Shown here piece by piece: positions 40,001 to 48,300 of a DNA stretch of 64,000 nucleotides (position 1 is the first letter of the stretch; each line of letters opens with the position of its first letter). Position numbers and translations under genes: made by a program. The stretch is taken from NCBI GenBank assembly GCA_037951105.1, contig JBAMJV010001798.1, positions 1-64,000 on the forward strand, given 5' to 3'. This DNA is from Echinarachnius parma. Its lineage: Eukaryota > Echinodermata > Echinoidea > Clypeasteroida > Echinarachniidae. The notes under the pieces are model-generated. The model was given only the letters and a program-made list of their open reading frames with translations, was not told where the DNA came from and did not search any database.

Positions 40001-41137
40001 ATATTACATCTAATTTGATAAGAATATTATTTTGGGGTGGGGGTTCCATTTTAGGTACATTAAGGTTAAAGCAGCTAACCCTAGTTGTGGACTAGGAGAC
40101 TGTTTGTCATTAAAATGTATCATTTAAAATACACAAGTTTAGCATGGAACTAAGCTACAAGATTTTATATGGGCCCTGGAGGGTTGTTTTGTTTCTAAGA
40201 AAGAAAAAAACATATTAGGGATCCATGATTTTCACTTTCTTCAGCCTGATGAAAGTGATTCCAGCCAGTTCTGGGATTTAATTATTTATTTACCCTAGAA
40301 AGTAATTGGGGCAAGCCTCTGTGTAAAACAATTTAGAGTGTTACTTTTATAACCAGACAAGATTGAAAAGTAGCCCTGGAAATGTTTTTTTTTTTTCCCT
40401 GGAGACAAGGGTGTGTGGTAAAGGCTTTCCTAGACCAGAATCAGCCATTTTAAAGCCAAATACTTAGCAGTAAACAAATTACTATTGGGAAATGGCTGAC
40501 ACACAAAAAATAAAGCTTTTATCACCGACTATGTGAAAGAATAGGTAGTCACATCTCATGCACGGAAAAGAACCTACTTCTTGGTAAGAGTAGGGAGATA
40601 ATCCGGCTTACTATTACTAAGTATAAAATTAAAAGAGGCTGCAAAACCTAGTCGGCACATCTACTGCTTACTGGCCAACTGATTGAGGAGATGAGACATA
40701 CGGAGCCACTATGTGCAACTTCAACCTCCTACAAAGTGACATAATAATCAACAAGTTGATTGCGGTCGCTACCAAGGAAGAAGAAGAAGAAGAACAGCAA
40801 GAATCTTCAAGGTAGTAAAAATTGAACTTACCATTTTAATCAAAGTATTTAATTAAATTAAAAGAGCAATCTATATAACCAAGATGCATTCCGTAGCTCC
40901 CGGGGAAAAAAGGGCATTGCTTCTTTTAGACTTTAGTCATGCATGCCAATTCGTGAACACGCTTTGGTGAAGAATGCCAAAAAGAAACTGCCAAAAAACA
41001 CTGACTTTTTAATAATTAATAGCCAAAATCGAACATCACATAAATCTTCACGCATGGGACTGGGACAACTTACAATATGTGCACTGCTGGAGTTCCTTGA
41101 TGTCACCAGCGCTTAGTTTACTCGCTCCTTTCCCCAT
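12933..41137 (-). CDS. NCS1: Frequenin / neuronal calcium sensor 1-like protein, 5' part (four exons; gene continues beyond the left edge)
   Basis: Four minus-strand exons (64, 25, 49 and 90 nt) join in frame to 76 residues. NCS-1/frequenin is a myristoylated EF-hand calcium sensor acting at synapses and on Golgi PI4-kinase. The N terminus MGKGASKL fits the N-myristoylation pattern (Gly2, Ser6, Lys7). [11 protein letters not shown] carries the family's Trp30 of the hydrophobic crevice. EF-hand 1 is KDCPSGAL with the Cys-Pro pair that disables calcium binding. Then come [20 protein letters not shown] and [10 protein letters not shown], where Asp73 and Asp75 open the EF-hand 2 loop. Length here is 76 of about 190 expected. 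The next exon should start with Asp/Asn-Gly, and I saw none between 1 and 12932. Hippocalcin/visinin relatives are possible, but TYF, QQW and [14 protein letters not shown] fit frequenin best. Confidence 0.92.
13100..14740. repeat. Tandem segmental duplication, unit A
   Basis: From GACTGAATGGGTTTGAAATC through MITE copy 2 to AACATTGTCCAAGTCCACTA, the sequence is repeated as unit B from about 14741. Unit A contains 49 bp (GGACTAATTGTCTGGG...) missing from B and lacks B's 887-bp insertion. It sits in the calcium sensor intron just upstream of exon 4. Confidence 0.88.
13761..14138 (+). mobile_element. TTAA-flanked MITE copy 2 (in unit A)
   Basis: TTAA at 13757-13760 and 14139-14142; full-length 378 bp with termini AGGGACTTAGTAAC and GTTACTAGATCCCT. 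Confidence 0.88.
15353..15736 (+). mobile_element. TTAA-flanked MITE copy 3 (in unit B)
   Basis: TTAA at 15349-15352 and 15737-15740. It duplicates copy 2 along with its surroundings, so it arose by segmental duplication and not transposition. It has a short ATATACATG insertion. Confidence 0.88.
16117..17003. mobile_element. Long foldback element, TA target duplication, 29-bp perfect terminal repeats
   Basis: Termini CACCGTGTCCCAGAAAAAAC and inverse match for 29 bp. TA flanks lie at 16115-16116 and 17004-17005. Almost the whole 887 bp is one imperfect inverted repeat of roughly 440 bp per arm. Unit A at 14564-14567 shows the empty site CTTCTATAGG. Tc1/mariner-type mobilisation is inferred from the TA duplication. 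Confidence 0.9.
17152..17510 (+). mobile_element. Old full-length relative of the TTAA MITE
   Basis: AAAGGGATTATGTAACATTG to CAAAGTTACTTTACTTTTAA with recognisable internal blocks. It is more diverged than copies 1-3, so the family has at least two ages. Confidence 0.65.
18180..18420. other. CpG-richer island of unknown nature
   Basis: About 240 bp with clustered CG dinucleotides (GATATCGCCAACGCGGAATC, CTAGCGGCGCGAACGGGCGG) in an AT-rich intron. It lies within a 135-codon plus-strand ORF that I do not recognise. It could be a transposon core. Confidence 0.35.
18722..18944. mobile_element. Near-perfect hairpin MITE with GGCCCGTATTCACAAAG termini
   Basis: Left arm GGCCCGTATTCACAAAGGAG to GAGAGAATGT and right arm ACATTCTCTC to CTTTGTGAATACGGGCC are inverse copies of about 93 bp with a short loop. 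Confidence 0.85.
19062..19435 (+). mobile_element. TTAA MITE copy 4, right terminus decayed
   Basis: The left TTAA at 19058-19061 is intact. The right end reads GATCCTCTCAA where GATCCCTTTAA is expected. Confidence 0.8.
19568..19790. mobile_element. Foldback MITE with CATCTGTTTTGACTGACCAC termini
   Basis: The left arm CATCTGTTTTGACTGACCAC TGGAGG is mirrored by CCTCCA GTGGTCAGTCAAAACAGATG at the right. Confidence 0.8.
19815..20160 (-). mobile_element. Degenerate TTAA MITE copy, reverse orientation
   Basis: GAGCGAAAATGCAAAATGCA, CTTTGTACACAGTCAT, ACACTTCATCATACATATC and terminal ATCCCTTTAA follow the family consensus. The left end is lost beside the preceding foldback. Confidence 0.65.
20200..21510. 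repeat. Tandem satellite, about 250-bp unit, five copies
   Basis: CAGGTCTTGACCCAAATGCA, GCCATTTC and TTGATTGATGAATGATTGG recur at about 20205, 20671, 20932, 21190 and 21430. A MITE at 20418-20665 has enlarged the first interval. Confidence 0.82.
20418..20665. mobile_element. MITE with GGGCCCATAT termini inserted in the satellite, copy 1
   Basis: GGGCCCATATCATATTCCTG and GCTAGC are mirrored by GCTAGCAAGATTTTATGAAT and ATGGGG. Interior blocks (GTTGCTAACTAGGGTTAACC) match the copy at 33796-34036 in inverse orientation. Confidence 0.75.
22378..22820. mobile_element. TA-flanked MITE with GGATTTCTCGGTCAATTTCG termini
   Basis: Left GGATTTCTCGGTCAATTTCG TAAG is mirrored by CTTACGAAATTGGCTGAGAA AACC. 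TA occurs on both sides. The interior is an array of ATTCAATTTCG-type motifs in both orientations. Confidence 0.8.
23356..23602. mobile_element. TTAA-flanked MITE with AGGGAAAGCCCAC termini
   Basis: TTAA at 23352-23355 and 23603-23606. The left AGGGAAAGCCCACTC is mirrored by GGGTGGACTTCCCCT. The interior is unrelated to the AGGGACTTAG family. Confidence 0.75.
23967..24187. mobile_element. TTAA-flanked MITE with GCCCTCTGCAGACAG termini
   Basis: TTAA at 23963-23966 and 24188-24191. Termini GCCCTCTGCAGACAGAGTCG and its inverse extend into AGTCGACTCGACCC. It is GC-rich compared with the intron around it and lies about 120 bp from calcium sensor exon 3. Confidence 0.88.
24308..24356 (-). CDS. NCS1: NCS-1-like coding exon 3 (degenerate EF-hand 1)
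   Basis: 49 nt reading [16 protein letters not shown] after the split Trp30. The acceptor is CTTTCAG and the donor GAA|GTAAGT. The Cys38-Pro39 pair marks the non-binding first EF hand of NCS proteins. Three decayed copies of its 5' part lie just upstream in intron 2. Confidence 0.93.
24411..24686 (-). pseudogene. Three decayed tandem copies of NCS-1-like exon 3
   Basis: Exon-like segments end (right side) at 24459, 24570 and 24686. Each is preceded on the minus strand by an intact TCAG acceptor, and spacing between acceptors is 103, 111 and 116 bp. Copy 2 reads [13 protein letters not shown] and copy 3 [13 protein letters not shown], against [13 protein letters not shown] in the live exon. 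Copy 4 has lost 7 nt and is out of frame. All three have Tyr in place of Cys38 and none has the GTAAGT donor. After GCCTT they resemble each other and no longer the exon, so the repeated unit probably covers the acceptor and the first 37 nt or so. Confidence 0.8.
25440..26860. repeat. Degenerate satellite with TTTCCTGGAAATCATG core
   Basis: Units with GATCATGATTTCCTGGAAAT, GTAATTTTGTGACTGGATAT and CAGTGACCCTGCAGACC recur about five times with variable spacing (clear at about 26100, 26285, 26550 and 26700). Confidence 0.7.
27436..28652. mobile_element. 1.2-kb non-autonomous element with GGTGGGCTG termini and Z-DNA-like tracts
   Basis: GGTGGGCTG at the left and CAGCCCACC at the right are exact inverses, both flanked by TA. 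No transposase frame is present. The interior holds two fully alternating purine-pyrimidine runs, 27773-27800 (28 nt) and 27890-27915 (26 nt). Confidence 0.7.
28968..29248. mobile_element. hAT-like MITE, CAGGGCTCGACACT family, copy 1
   Basis: AGCTCGACACTAGCA at the left and TTAGTGTGGAGGCTT at the right. Flanks GGGTACAAG and GGGTACTTG look like a decayed 8-bp duplication. The interior has GGCAAGTAA and TTGCCCGATCGG motifs shared with the other copies. Confidence 0.72.
29430..30042. mobile_element. Composite element: 156-bp tandem repeats plus palindrome array
   Basis: CCCCCG at the left and CGGGGG at the right, each next to TA. Inside, TACCATGGCAACGCCTTATC-type units repeat at 156-bp spacing (about 29521, 29677, 29833) and are followed by the 42-bp palindromic array. 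Confidence 0.5.
29913..30024. repeat. Array of 34-bp palindromes at 42-bp period
   Basis: ACGTCGTGTAGTAATT and its inverse form palindromes at 29913-29946 and 29955-29988, with a decayed third at 29997-30024. They are separated by an AAATAATT spacer. Confidence 0.92.
31100..31480 (-). mobile_element. Degenerate TTAA MITE copy, interrupted by a SINE-like insert
   Basis: GAGCAAAAATGCAAAGTTAT, TTTGTGTACAGTTGAG and, after the insert, CTTTAACAAAAGAGAACCTG and ACAAATACAACAAGGTA follow the reverse consensus. Confidence 0.6.
31237..31409 (+). mobile_element. tRNA-derived SINE-like insertion
   Basis: An A-box-like TGGTCTAGTGGTCAGAGC (31249) and a B-box-like GGTTTCGAATC (31292) are spaced as in Pol III promoters. 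The tail runs ACGTAAATAATCATAATTG. It is not a tRNA gene because the arms do not pair properly. Confidence 0.6.
31491..31940. mobile_element. TA-flanked MITE with AGGCCAAAA...GGATTGGCGTAAC termini, copy 1
   Basis: The left AGGCCAAAAA...TTGATTGGCGTAACGGGC is mirrored by GGCGGGTTACGCCAATCCAA...GGCCT, with TA on both sides. The interior (31620-31860) is CpG-richer with TATCGCAACAC-type motifs and is absent from copy 2. Confidence 0.8.
32438..32463. repeat. Poly-T/poly-G junction
   Basis: A T-run followed by an uninterrupted G-run of about 18. Similar G or C runs occur at 26477, 33713, 42427, 42452, 44757, 44906 and 62014. Confidence 0.9.
33303..33649. mobile_element. hAT-like MITE, CAGGGCTCGACACT family, copy 2
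   Basis: CAGGGCTCGACACTCAC at the left and GTTGAGTGTGGAGCCCTG at the right. Flanks share CTGTA. Interior GGCCAGTAAAAATG and GGCCCGATCGGGC are a variant of the GGCAAGTAAA motif of the other copies. Confidence 0.78.
33796..34036. mobile_element. MITE with GGCCCCATATTCATGAAA termini, copy 2
   Basis: Ends GGCCCCATATTCATGAAACC and GGCTTTCATAAATATGGGTC are inverse. The interior GGTTAACTGGATAAGCTTTA...TTAGCAACTAAAATATCTTG matches 20418-20665 reversed. Confidence 0.78.
34252..34563. mobile_element. Foldback MITE, GTGTTTCACAAAG family, copy 2
   Basis: GGGGGTGTTTCACAAAGATT is mirrored by GATCTTTGTGAAACACCCCC. The inner arms TAACTCTAAGTTGGACTTAA and CCATACTTTTTAAGTCCAAC are inverse. Confidence 0.85.
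35094..35443. mobile_element. Foldback MITE, GTGTTTCACAAAG family, copy 3 (decayed right end)
   Basis: GGGTGTTTCACAACTTAGAT at the left and AACTTAGGGTTAAGTTCAAC at the right. The outer right terminus is diverged. Confidence 0.7.
35540..36081. mobile_element. TA-flanked MITE with CCGTAAAACTCCGTG termini, copy 1
   Basis: CCGTAAAACTCCGTGTATAA and its inverse at the right; TA at 35538-35539 and 36082-36083. Sub-terminal GACGCAC motifs repeat inward. The interior matches copy 2 in opposite orientation. Confidence 0.88.
36477..36781. mobile_element. TA-flanked MITE with AGGCCAAAA termini, copy 2
   Basis: Same ends as 31491-31940 (GTAACGGGCAACCAAAAATT and AAAACCTCTAGGGTCGGCG blocks) with a shorter, T/A-rich centre; TA on both sides. 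Confidence 0.8.
37551..38119. mobile_element. TA-flanked MITE with CCGTAAAACTCCGTG termini, copy 2 (inverted relative to copy 1)
   Basis: TA at 37549-37550 and 38120-38121. The interior ATGAGTGCTGCTACTCATGA and CATGCCCTAGACCAGTTTAA is the reverse complement of copy 1. It ends about 220 bp from the microexon of the calcium sensor gene. Confidence 0.88.
38343..38367 (-). CDS. NCS1: NCS-1-like coding exon 2, 25-nt microexon
   Basis: Between a TTTGCAG acceptor and an ATG|GTAAGT donor, 25 nt complete Phe22 and encode DRKELQQ plus two bases of Trp30. Both split codons join perfectly with the neighbouring exons, which is the main support for such a short exon. Confidence 0.88.
38476..38540 (-). mobile_element. 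tRNA-like SINE head
   Basis: On the minus strand GTGGCTCAATGGTTGAGC is an A-box-like D arm and GGGTTCGATTCCCGGC a B-box-like T arm. Only about 13 nt lie between them, too few for an anticodon arm, so it is tRNA-derived and not a tRNA. Confidence 0.6.
39008..39172. mobile_element. Small MITE with AAAACACCTTCAATCTG termini
   Basis: AAAACACCTTCAATCTGATG and ATAATTCTC are mirrored by GAATTATCAACAGATTGAAG and GTGTTTTT. Confidence 0.72.
39173..41073. other. Intron 1 of the calcium sensor gene, repeat debris
   Basis: Contains a fragment of the GGGCCCATAT MITE (about 40058-40179) and, near 40770, a GAAGAAGAAGAAG run that may be a retroelement tail. No further exon was recognised. Confidence 0.45.
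41074..41137 (-). CDS. NCS1: NCS-1-like coding exon 1
   Basis: Reads [20 protein letters not shown] then Y and one base. The start context is GAAAATGG, and the donor on the minus strand is T|GTAAGT. The N-myristoylation signature dictates the start. A (CG)8 tract lies about 240 bp upstream. Confidence 0.92.
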
Positions 41138-41377
41138 TTTCTGGCCGTCTAACGTCAGAATGTCGCTTAATCCTGTGTAATACTCTCATTCACGAAATTC
41201 CAAAGGTATTGGCTCCGGAAAATGGAAAAAATGTCATGGAAGAAAAGGGCTTCCACTTCGATGTCGATTCCTAAATTTTTGGTTCGCAAATTGTTGACAT
41301 CGAAACGAAACCATAGAAAAATGTACAATGGTTTAGCATTGTGCGCGCTAGCAATTCGCAAATGCACTATGCACGAT

Positions 41378-41393
41378 CGCGCGCGCGCGCGCG
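41378..41393. repeat. (CG)8 tract upstream of the calcium sensor start
   Basis: Sixteen alternating C and G about 241 bp upstream of the NCS-1-like ATG, inside a locally CpG-rich stretch (41340-41430). This is likely promoter or 5' UTR territory. Confidence 0.85.
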
Positions 41394-42014
41394 ACGACGA
41401 CCACCGATATCGCGATGCCGATGATGACTGTACGCATCTGTTTTTCAAAGCTTGATAAACGCCAAATTAAATGACACTGATAAAAAGAATGGCAAAGTGA
41501 TATTGAAGGAAATTCTCAATGTATTAATTATAGAATCTCATCACTTTGAAAAATATCTGAATTTATTGAAAAGTTCTATTTAGAATCATAAATACCACCT
41601 ATATAGTGGGAAGAATTATGGTCATATCCCAAGAAATAAAATATATTGCACCCTTTGTATTTAAAATAAAATTGGTGATGAATTTCATTGCCTTTTTCAG
41701 TGTACATATTTCGAAATGGACCAACTTTTTAATTGTGAAAAGAATCGTGTCTTATCAAATCTATCGAAATTCTGTACCTACACATCTTCTTCTTATTCTA
41801 GTTTATCATGTTTATCTGCCTCCTTCAATCCTGACGATTCTTGCAGATACTGTACGTGTAGGCCGATATATATATATGTATATATGCATATATACATAAT
41901 GTCGCATGTATAATTTGAACATTATATTTCGGTTCCCCATGTACGTAATATCTTTATAAATTCAAATAATGTATAATCTTTACTGGGGCTGTGTCTCCCT
42001 TCCTTACTCTGTCA

Positions 42015-42440
42015 CCCCCCGGGGGGGGGGGCACTCATGTATAATGTAAGACGGGTATGTGCCGCTTAAAAGAACCCCTTTTTCACACCCAATCCCAGCT
42101 CTAAAGATACCTGATTTTCAAAAATTGCCGCTCCATAGACCCCCGGAATGACTTGGCTGAGTATTTGACTAGCGCCAAGTCCATTATTCTCTTCTAGTTC
42201 GGCTCCATGGACCACCATTTGAGCCTTTTTGAGGGTTTCCGTAGGTCTTTGGTTGCTCCAAGTCTATGTATTTTGTAGTTTTAGTCTGCTCCCGGTAGAC
42301 CCCTTAACTCCCGTTTCAGGGTTTTTGTAGCTCCAAAGACCCTATATTTTGTGCTTGTAGTCAGCTCTTCAGACCCCCATTTCAGAGTTCCGTGAGGCAC
42401 ACCCCCGTCAAAAATAATTTGAGTGCCCCCCCCCCCCCCC
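42015..42440. mobile_element. G/C-run-bounded element with GCACTCATG/TTGAGTGC ends
   Basis: GGGGGGGCACTCATGT at the left is mirrored by ATTTGAGTGCCCCCCC at the right. The interior repeats CTCCA-AGACCCC-TTTCAGGGTTT phrases at about 60-75 bp. Confidence 0.55.
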
Positions 42441-42451
42441 CCGGGGTCACC

Positions 42452-42482
<31 letters not shown>

Positions 42483-42902
42483 ACACACCCTCCCTCTTCC
42501 ATCCCCTTCCACACCCCTCTCCTTTCTCCCCTTTCTTTCTCTGTACATAGTCATATTGATCTTTGTATATTTTATGTGACATAATTATTACAACGAAACA
42601 TTGTTATAGCCTACTTCAATAGTGTGCATTATGTCCTTACTCCGATACACTATATGGGTCGTTGAGTAAGCTGAGAGAAAAAAGAAAACAAATTTACATA
42701 AACATTTTTTGTAAAGAGATATATGTATCTCTTTGGTGTTTGTTTTGCTCTGTTCTCCCAAGGGGGCCTGCACCCCGCCTGCACCTTGGCCATTGGATAC
42801 ACACTCGTAATTAATCAGCACGTATATTGTACATTCTCTCCACTCCCTGGGGAGCATTCCAACAGGTGCTACTTAACAGTGCACTCGTGCTTTACACACC
42901 CC

Positions 42903-43250
42903 GGGGGGTGTTTCGCAGAGATCCTAAGTTGATCTTAGCACTAAGATGGTCTTAAATATTATGGAAAGCCATTAGTGTCTTGAAACATTTTTGTAAAAGT
43001 TATGTTGAAATGCATACAAATATGTTGATTCAAATCATATATATTTTCTAACTGTCAAAGAAATTTCATGAATTGTATGTGAATATTATGAATCTCTTTA
43101 ATAATTAGAAAATATATATGATTTGAATCAACATTTTTTGCATTTCAACATAACTTTTATAAAAACTGTTTCAAGACACTAATGGCTTTCCATAATATTT
43201 AAGACCATCTTAGTGCTAAGATCAACTTAGGATCTTTGTGAAACACCCCC
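42903..43250. mobile_element. Foldback MITE, GTGTTTCACAAAG family, copy 4
   Basis: GGGGGGTGTTTCGCAGAGAT is mirrored by GATCTTTGTGAAACACCCCC. The arms run almost to the centre (GCACTAAGATGGTCTTAAAT). It is followed directly by a (GTACCT)5 repeat. Confidence 0.85.
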
Positions 43251-43439
43251 TGTACCTGTACCTGTACCTGTACCTGTACCTGGAAAGGGAGCACTGTAGG
43301 GTGAAGGAAACAAGTGCTGTTTTGGGGCATCGAGGCTCGGCCCCCGTGCTTTGAAGTCAAGCACGGCATGTTTAGCACGTGCAATTCAGCTTGTTTGCTG
43401 CCATACGTGTTCAAAAAAAAAAAACCATGAATAAATAAT

Positions 43440-43622
43440 AATAAATAAATATCACTTTGCATTTTTGCTCATTACTCGTATAATATCCTTTTATCCTAAA
43501 ATGTTCACATTTTACTTACATATCAGACTTGTCAGATCACATCTAACAAAACACATTTCATCAATCATTCATCACTTGTTGTGTATATACACATGTCAAC
43601 AAAGTTACTAGATTCCTTTAAG
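43440..43622 (+). mobile_element. Right-end fragment of the TTAA MITE
   Basis: ATCACTTTGCATTTTTGCTC to CAAAGTTACTAGATTCCTTT then AA follows the consensus 3' half. The left half is missing. Confidence 0.7.
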
Positions 43623-43814
43623 CCTTTAGGTCTTTGCGCTAAGCACTATATACCTCGATTGAATGATACTCGTTAGAATTATTATATTAAAAACTACAGT
43701 ATTATTATATTACAAATTACGATATAGGCACTATTACAAATTACATAATTACTCAGTATAATATCTCGATATCCACAAATGAGGGGGCACATGCCACTAA
43801 TAATCGAGCAATAA

Positions 43815-44240
<426 letters not shown>

Positions 44241-45285
44241 CAACTAAAAAGTCTCCGTCGGTGAAATAATAAAGAAAGGTGAAATACATTTTAAAAAGCT
44301 TGAAAAAACGCTTCTAATACATGGTAAATTTACTTAAATTTAATTAAGTTTCACTGGTTTCAATATAAAAAAATAAAAACATTAAAGAAATTTCTTAGAA
44401 CTCCTTTTCCCCCAAGGCTTTATAATCTTCAGAGTAAATCAATAATAATTAACATCATCAACCTTAGATGGCGCTGTAACGTGCTGCTCAGAGCGCGTTG
44501 ATAGCATCTATAATAATAAATGGTTATAGAGACTGGTGCTGCTTGTAATATTATTGATGGTCAACAATATTAGGACGAGAAATGATTTATATTATTTCTT
44601 GCTTTCCTATCATGTTTATTGTGGCCAAGGATGCAGCATTTAGCCTCATTTATTCAACTCAAGTTTGTTAACATGTTATTGTTTACTTTCATCAGATTGA
44701 TATAGATCTGTGCAAGGTTCACACGTTTGGAGTTGATATAATACTGGGGGAGAAAGGAGGGGGGGGGGGGGGGGAGGGTCACCCCCAAAACGTTGAAATT
44801 TAGGGTATAATATATTTTGCCCCTGTGCCATTTCCAAACAAATATAGACGCCCCTTCCTCATTTGGGAAGGGGGTGAAGACCTTTTTATTATTCCTTTTT
44901 TTTGGAGGGGGGGGGGGGGGGGGGGGGCTGAAGTCGCATTCTACAAAAAACAAAATAATGATAACTGTATCTACATTTGCGGAAAAAAGGGGGGAAAAGG
45001 AGAGAAAACGTTAAAGAGGGGCAGGGCCGCAGGGGGGCTAGAAGGCATAATATATGCCACTGTAAAAAAAACACCAAATAACCAAACAACCATCTAAACT
45101 ATTCTACCTCAAACTTGGAAAGTATACATAAATAAAACGAAAACTATTACTGAAAATGAAAAATATTTATCACATTTCGAGTTGTAAAAAAAAAATAGGG
45201 CTATTGGCTAAAACTGTGCACAAATTTAAAATTAGAAGCGACTGGAGATCAGTCTAAGTTTGTGTACCAAGCAAAATCCGAAACC

Positions 45286-45364
45286 ATGGCGGGTACGTCT
45301 GCTGGCGACTGGTGTCTCATTGAAAGCGATCCTGGAGTATTTAGTGAACTTATTCGAGGTTTTG
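45286..45364 (+). CDS. UCHL5: UCHL5 coding exon 1
   Basis: Encodes residues 1-26 ([20 protein letters not shown] then ELIRGF) plus one base of codon 27. The donor is TTTTG|GTGAGA. The ATG has A at -3 and G at +4, a good Kozak context, and the next residues match the N terminus of the UCH37 family. Confidence 0.95.
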
Positions 45365-48300
45365 GTGAGATGCGAAATATTTCATCATTTCAGTAGTCCT
45401 TTCCATAATATCAAATAACTTAATACCTCTTGTCAAATTGAATTTATCGTTCGGAACGTGTTCGCATGTTCGTGAAACGTGTGTGAAGATGCCGATTTTT
45501 GTGAAACGGTATCAACTTTTCCGGTTGCATTTTGATGAAAGGAGTTATACGCTGATTTCATGTACATATGTACTTAACCCTATACCAAGTCGTGATACGT
45601 ACATCAGCGAAATCTAGAATATACAAGGGTGCGGCGTCGTGTAAAAAGTACGCTGCGTTTACACATTCATACCACAACATGTATTACACCAATAGTTGAT
45701 TGTGTAGAGAAACAAGCCTCAAGTTGCAAAAAGTACGCACATAGAGTCTTCTCTCAATGATGGTTTTGACAAAAACTTTTGCAGTGTGGAACACATAAAT
45801 AAAATGCTTTGTAATCAGTATTCACCAATTACAATTCAAAATCAAAATCAAGACTAGAGATAAGACTGAATTGTTTCATTTCACTATTCATCACTCAGTG
45901 AATTAGGTTCTGACTTCTAAGACTCTGAAATGACTAAGTTTGTTGTTTTGTGTGTTGATATGTTATTATTTTTATATTTTCAAGTGACTAATTCATAATT
46001 GATTCATAATTGATGCTTGCAAGTTGAAGTTGCAGCTTGAGCCTCTTGAAACTGTTTGATGATGTTGGATTGTTGCAACTTACTTTCATTTATTTGAATT
46101 GTACTTGTTTGTTTAATTGTAAGATTTGTACTCTATGACTGAGTATGAGTCTAACTCTAAGATCATATCGTGCCAACGAAGATGAAGACATATAAAGTGA
46201 ATCAGTAACTTAGTTTAATTACATTATTGTTGATGTAAATTAGAGACAGAGTCTAACTTTGTTTTTGTTTCTTAATCCAGACCATACAATTACAAGTGCA
46301 GGGCTCTACACAAATAGAAAATATGAATTGCTAACCTGGTGGGGTGTTGCACAAAGAGTTGCAATTGATTGTAAAGTTGTGATTAAAGGTGCAACTGTAA
46401 AGTGTCTAACTCCACAAAAATTAATTTGAGCTCTCACATTTCTCTTCTACCGTGTTGTTTGGCTTATGGTAAGAGAAGAATAAAATAGAGTTAGATTTTT
46501 TAGAATGCCCCTTTAGTATGACGATATCTATCATTGATAATCATTCAGCTCAAGAGCATTTATCATCATACTGTAATTAGTTGTAAAAGCTGATGCAAAT
46601 TTTTGCTTTTTTAACCAGGAAAGCAGTGTTCTTTTTCAATGAAAGTTTCACACATCATTCTGACATATCTTACAATGATTTTGGTACAGGATTGAAGTCT
46701 CAAATGTCATTTTGGGCAATATTTGACACTTTATAGGTGCACCTTTAAATGCAAGATGAAGTTGGATCATGTGACTAAGTAAAAGCGCAAATCTGATCAA
46801 ATGTAAATATTTTCTGTCTTGCAATTAATTGCAACTTTAAAATCGATTGCAACTCTGCACTTAGTCTTAGTGCAACACCCTCCAGGTCAGGTAAGTAAAT
46901 CTATTTACTTTCCAGAGATAGCAAAATCTGATTGGCCCAAGCTTTCAGGTATTTTTCGCATTGGGCTTAGAAATGAATGTGTACTAAAGTAAAGAGTCAC
47001 AATTTTGCACTTGAAATATGTTACATATGTTAGGTGTACATTAACCCATTAAATAAAAAATCATAGCTTTCTTTCAAAATCTAAAGTATATTCATTATTT
47101 TTTGACAAGGCAGCAAGGCAAGTGGGTGTTTTGTAGAGCCCTACAAGTGTATTAAGCAAAGAGACAACTGGAACTTTGAAGACAATGGTCATTTAAAGGG
47201 ATCTAGTAACTTTGTTGACATGTGCAAAAAGTGATGAATGGTCGATGCAATGTATATTGTTGTTATCTCATATGTCCACAGGGTATTGTGTGAAAATTTC
47301 AAGTCAAATGGACATTGTATGGCTAAGTAATGAGCAAAAATGCAAAGTGATATTCACTAACTCACTGCACTCATTTTGTACACGGAAGAAAAACTCGCCC
47401 GGAGTTTTTCTTATCTGAATACTTCAATCATACATATCTTTGTAACAAAAGGGAAATTTGAAAAACCGAAACCTGTCCCATGATTTTATTGTTAATACGA
47501 ATACAACAAGGTATAAGGGAACCGCTAGAATTAAAATTTTATTTTGAGGATTTGGACAATGTTACTAAGTCCCTTTAAAGGGATCTAGTAACTTTGTTGA
47601 CATGTGCAAAAAGTGATGAATGGTTGATGCAATGTATATTGTTGTTATCTCATATGTCCACAGGGAATTGTGTGAAAATTTCAAGTCAAATGGACATTGT
47701 ATGGCCAAGTAATGAGCGAAAATGCAAAGTGATATTCAATAACTCACTGCACTCACTTTGTACACAGAAGAAAAACTCGCCCGGAGTTTTTCTTATCTGA
47801 ATACTTCAATCATACATATCTTTGTAACGAAAGGGAAATTTGAAAAACCGAAACCTGTCCCGTGATTTTATTGTTAATACGAATACAACAAGGTATAAGA
47901 GAACCGCTAGAATTAGAATTTTATTTTGAGGATTTGGACAATGTTACTAAGTCCCTTTAAGGTGTAATATTTTGTAAAACAATTGTTAATAAAAAATCCA
48001 TGTAACTATTCATTTGTAAGGTTTTCTTTTTTTTCTTTTTTTTTCATTTTAGGTGTTACTGGTGTTCAAGTGGAGGAAATATGGACACTGGATGATCAAG
48101 CTTCCCTTGAAAAACTGAAGTGAGAAAAAGTTTATTGTATTTACGATATAACTCCCTAAATTATAAATGATGCACAAACTAATGAGGCTCATCAATTAAA
48201 CCAGCCCCTTGTTGCTGAAAGAGATATGATTGATTGTAAGTCATGATTTGCGCATTTGCGCATTTAGTCATATGATCTGACTTACGATTAATTGTAACTT

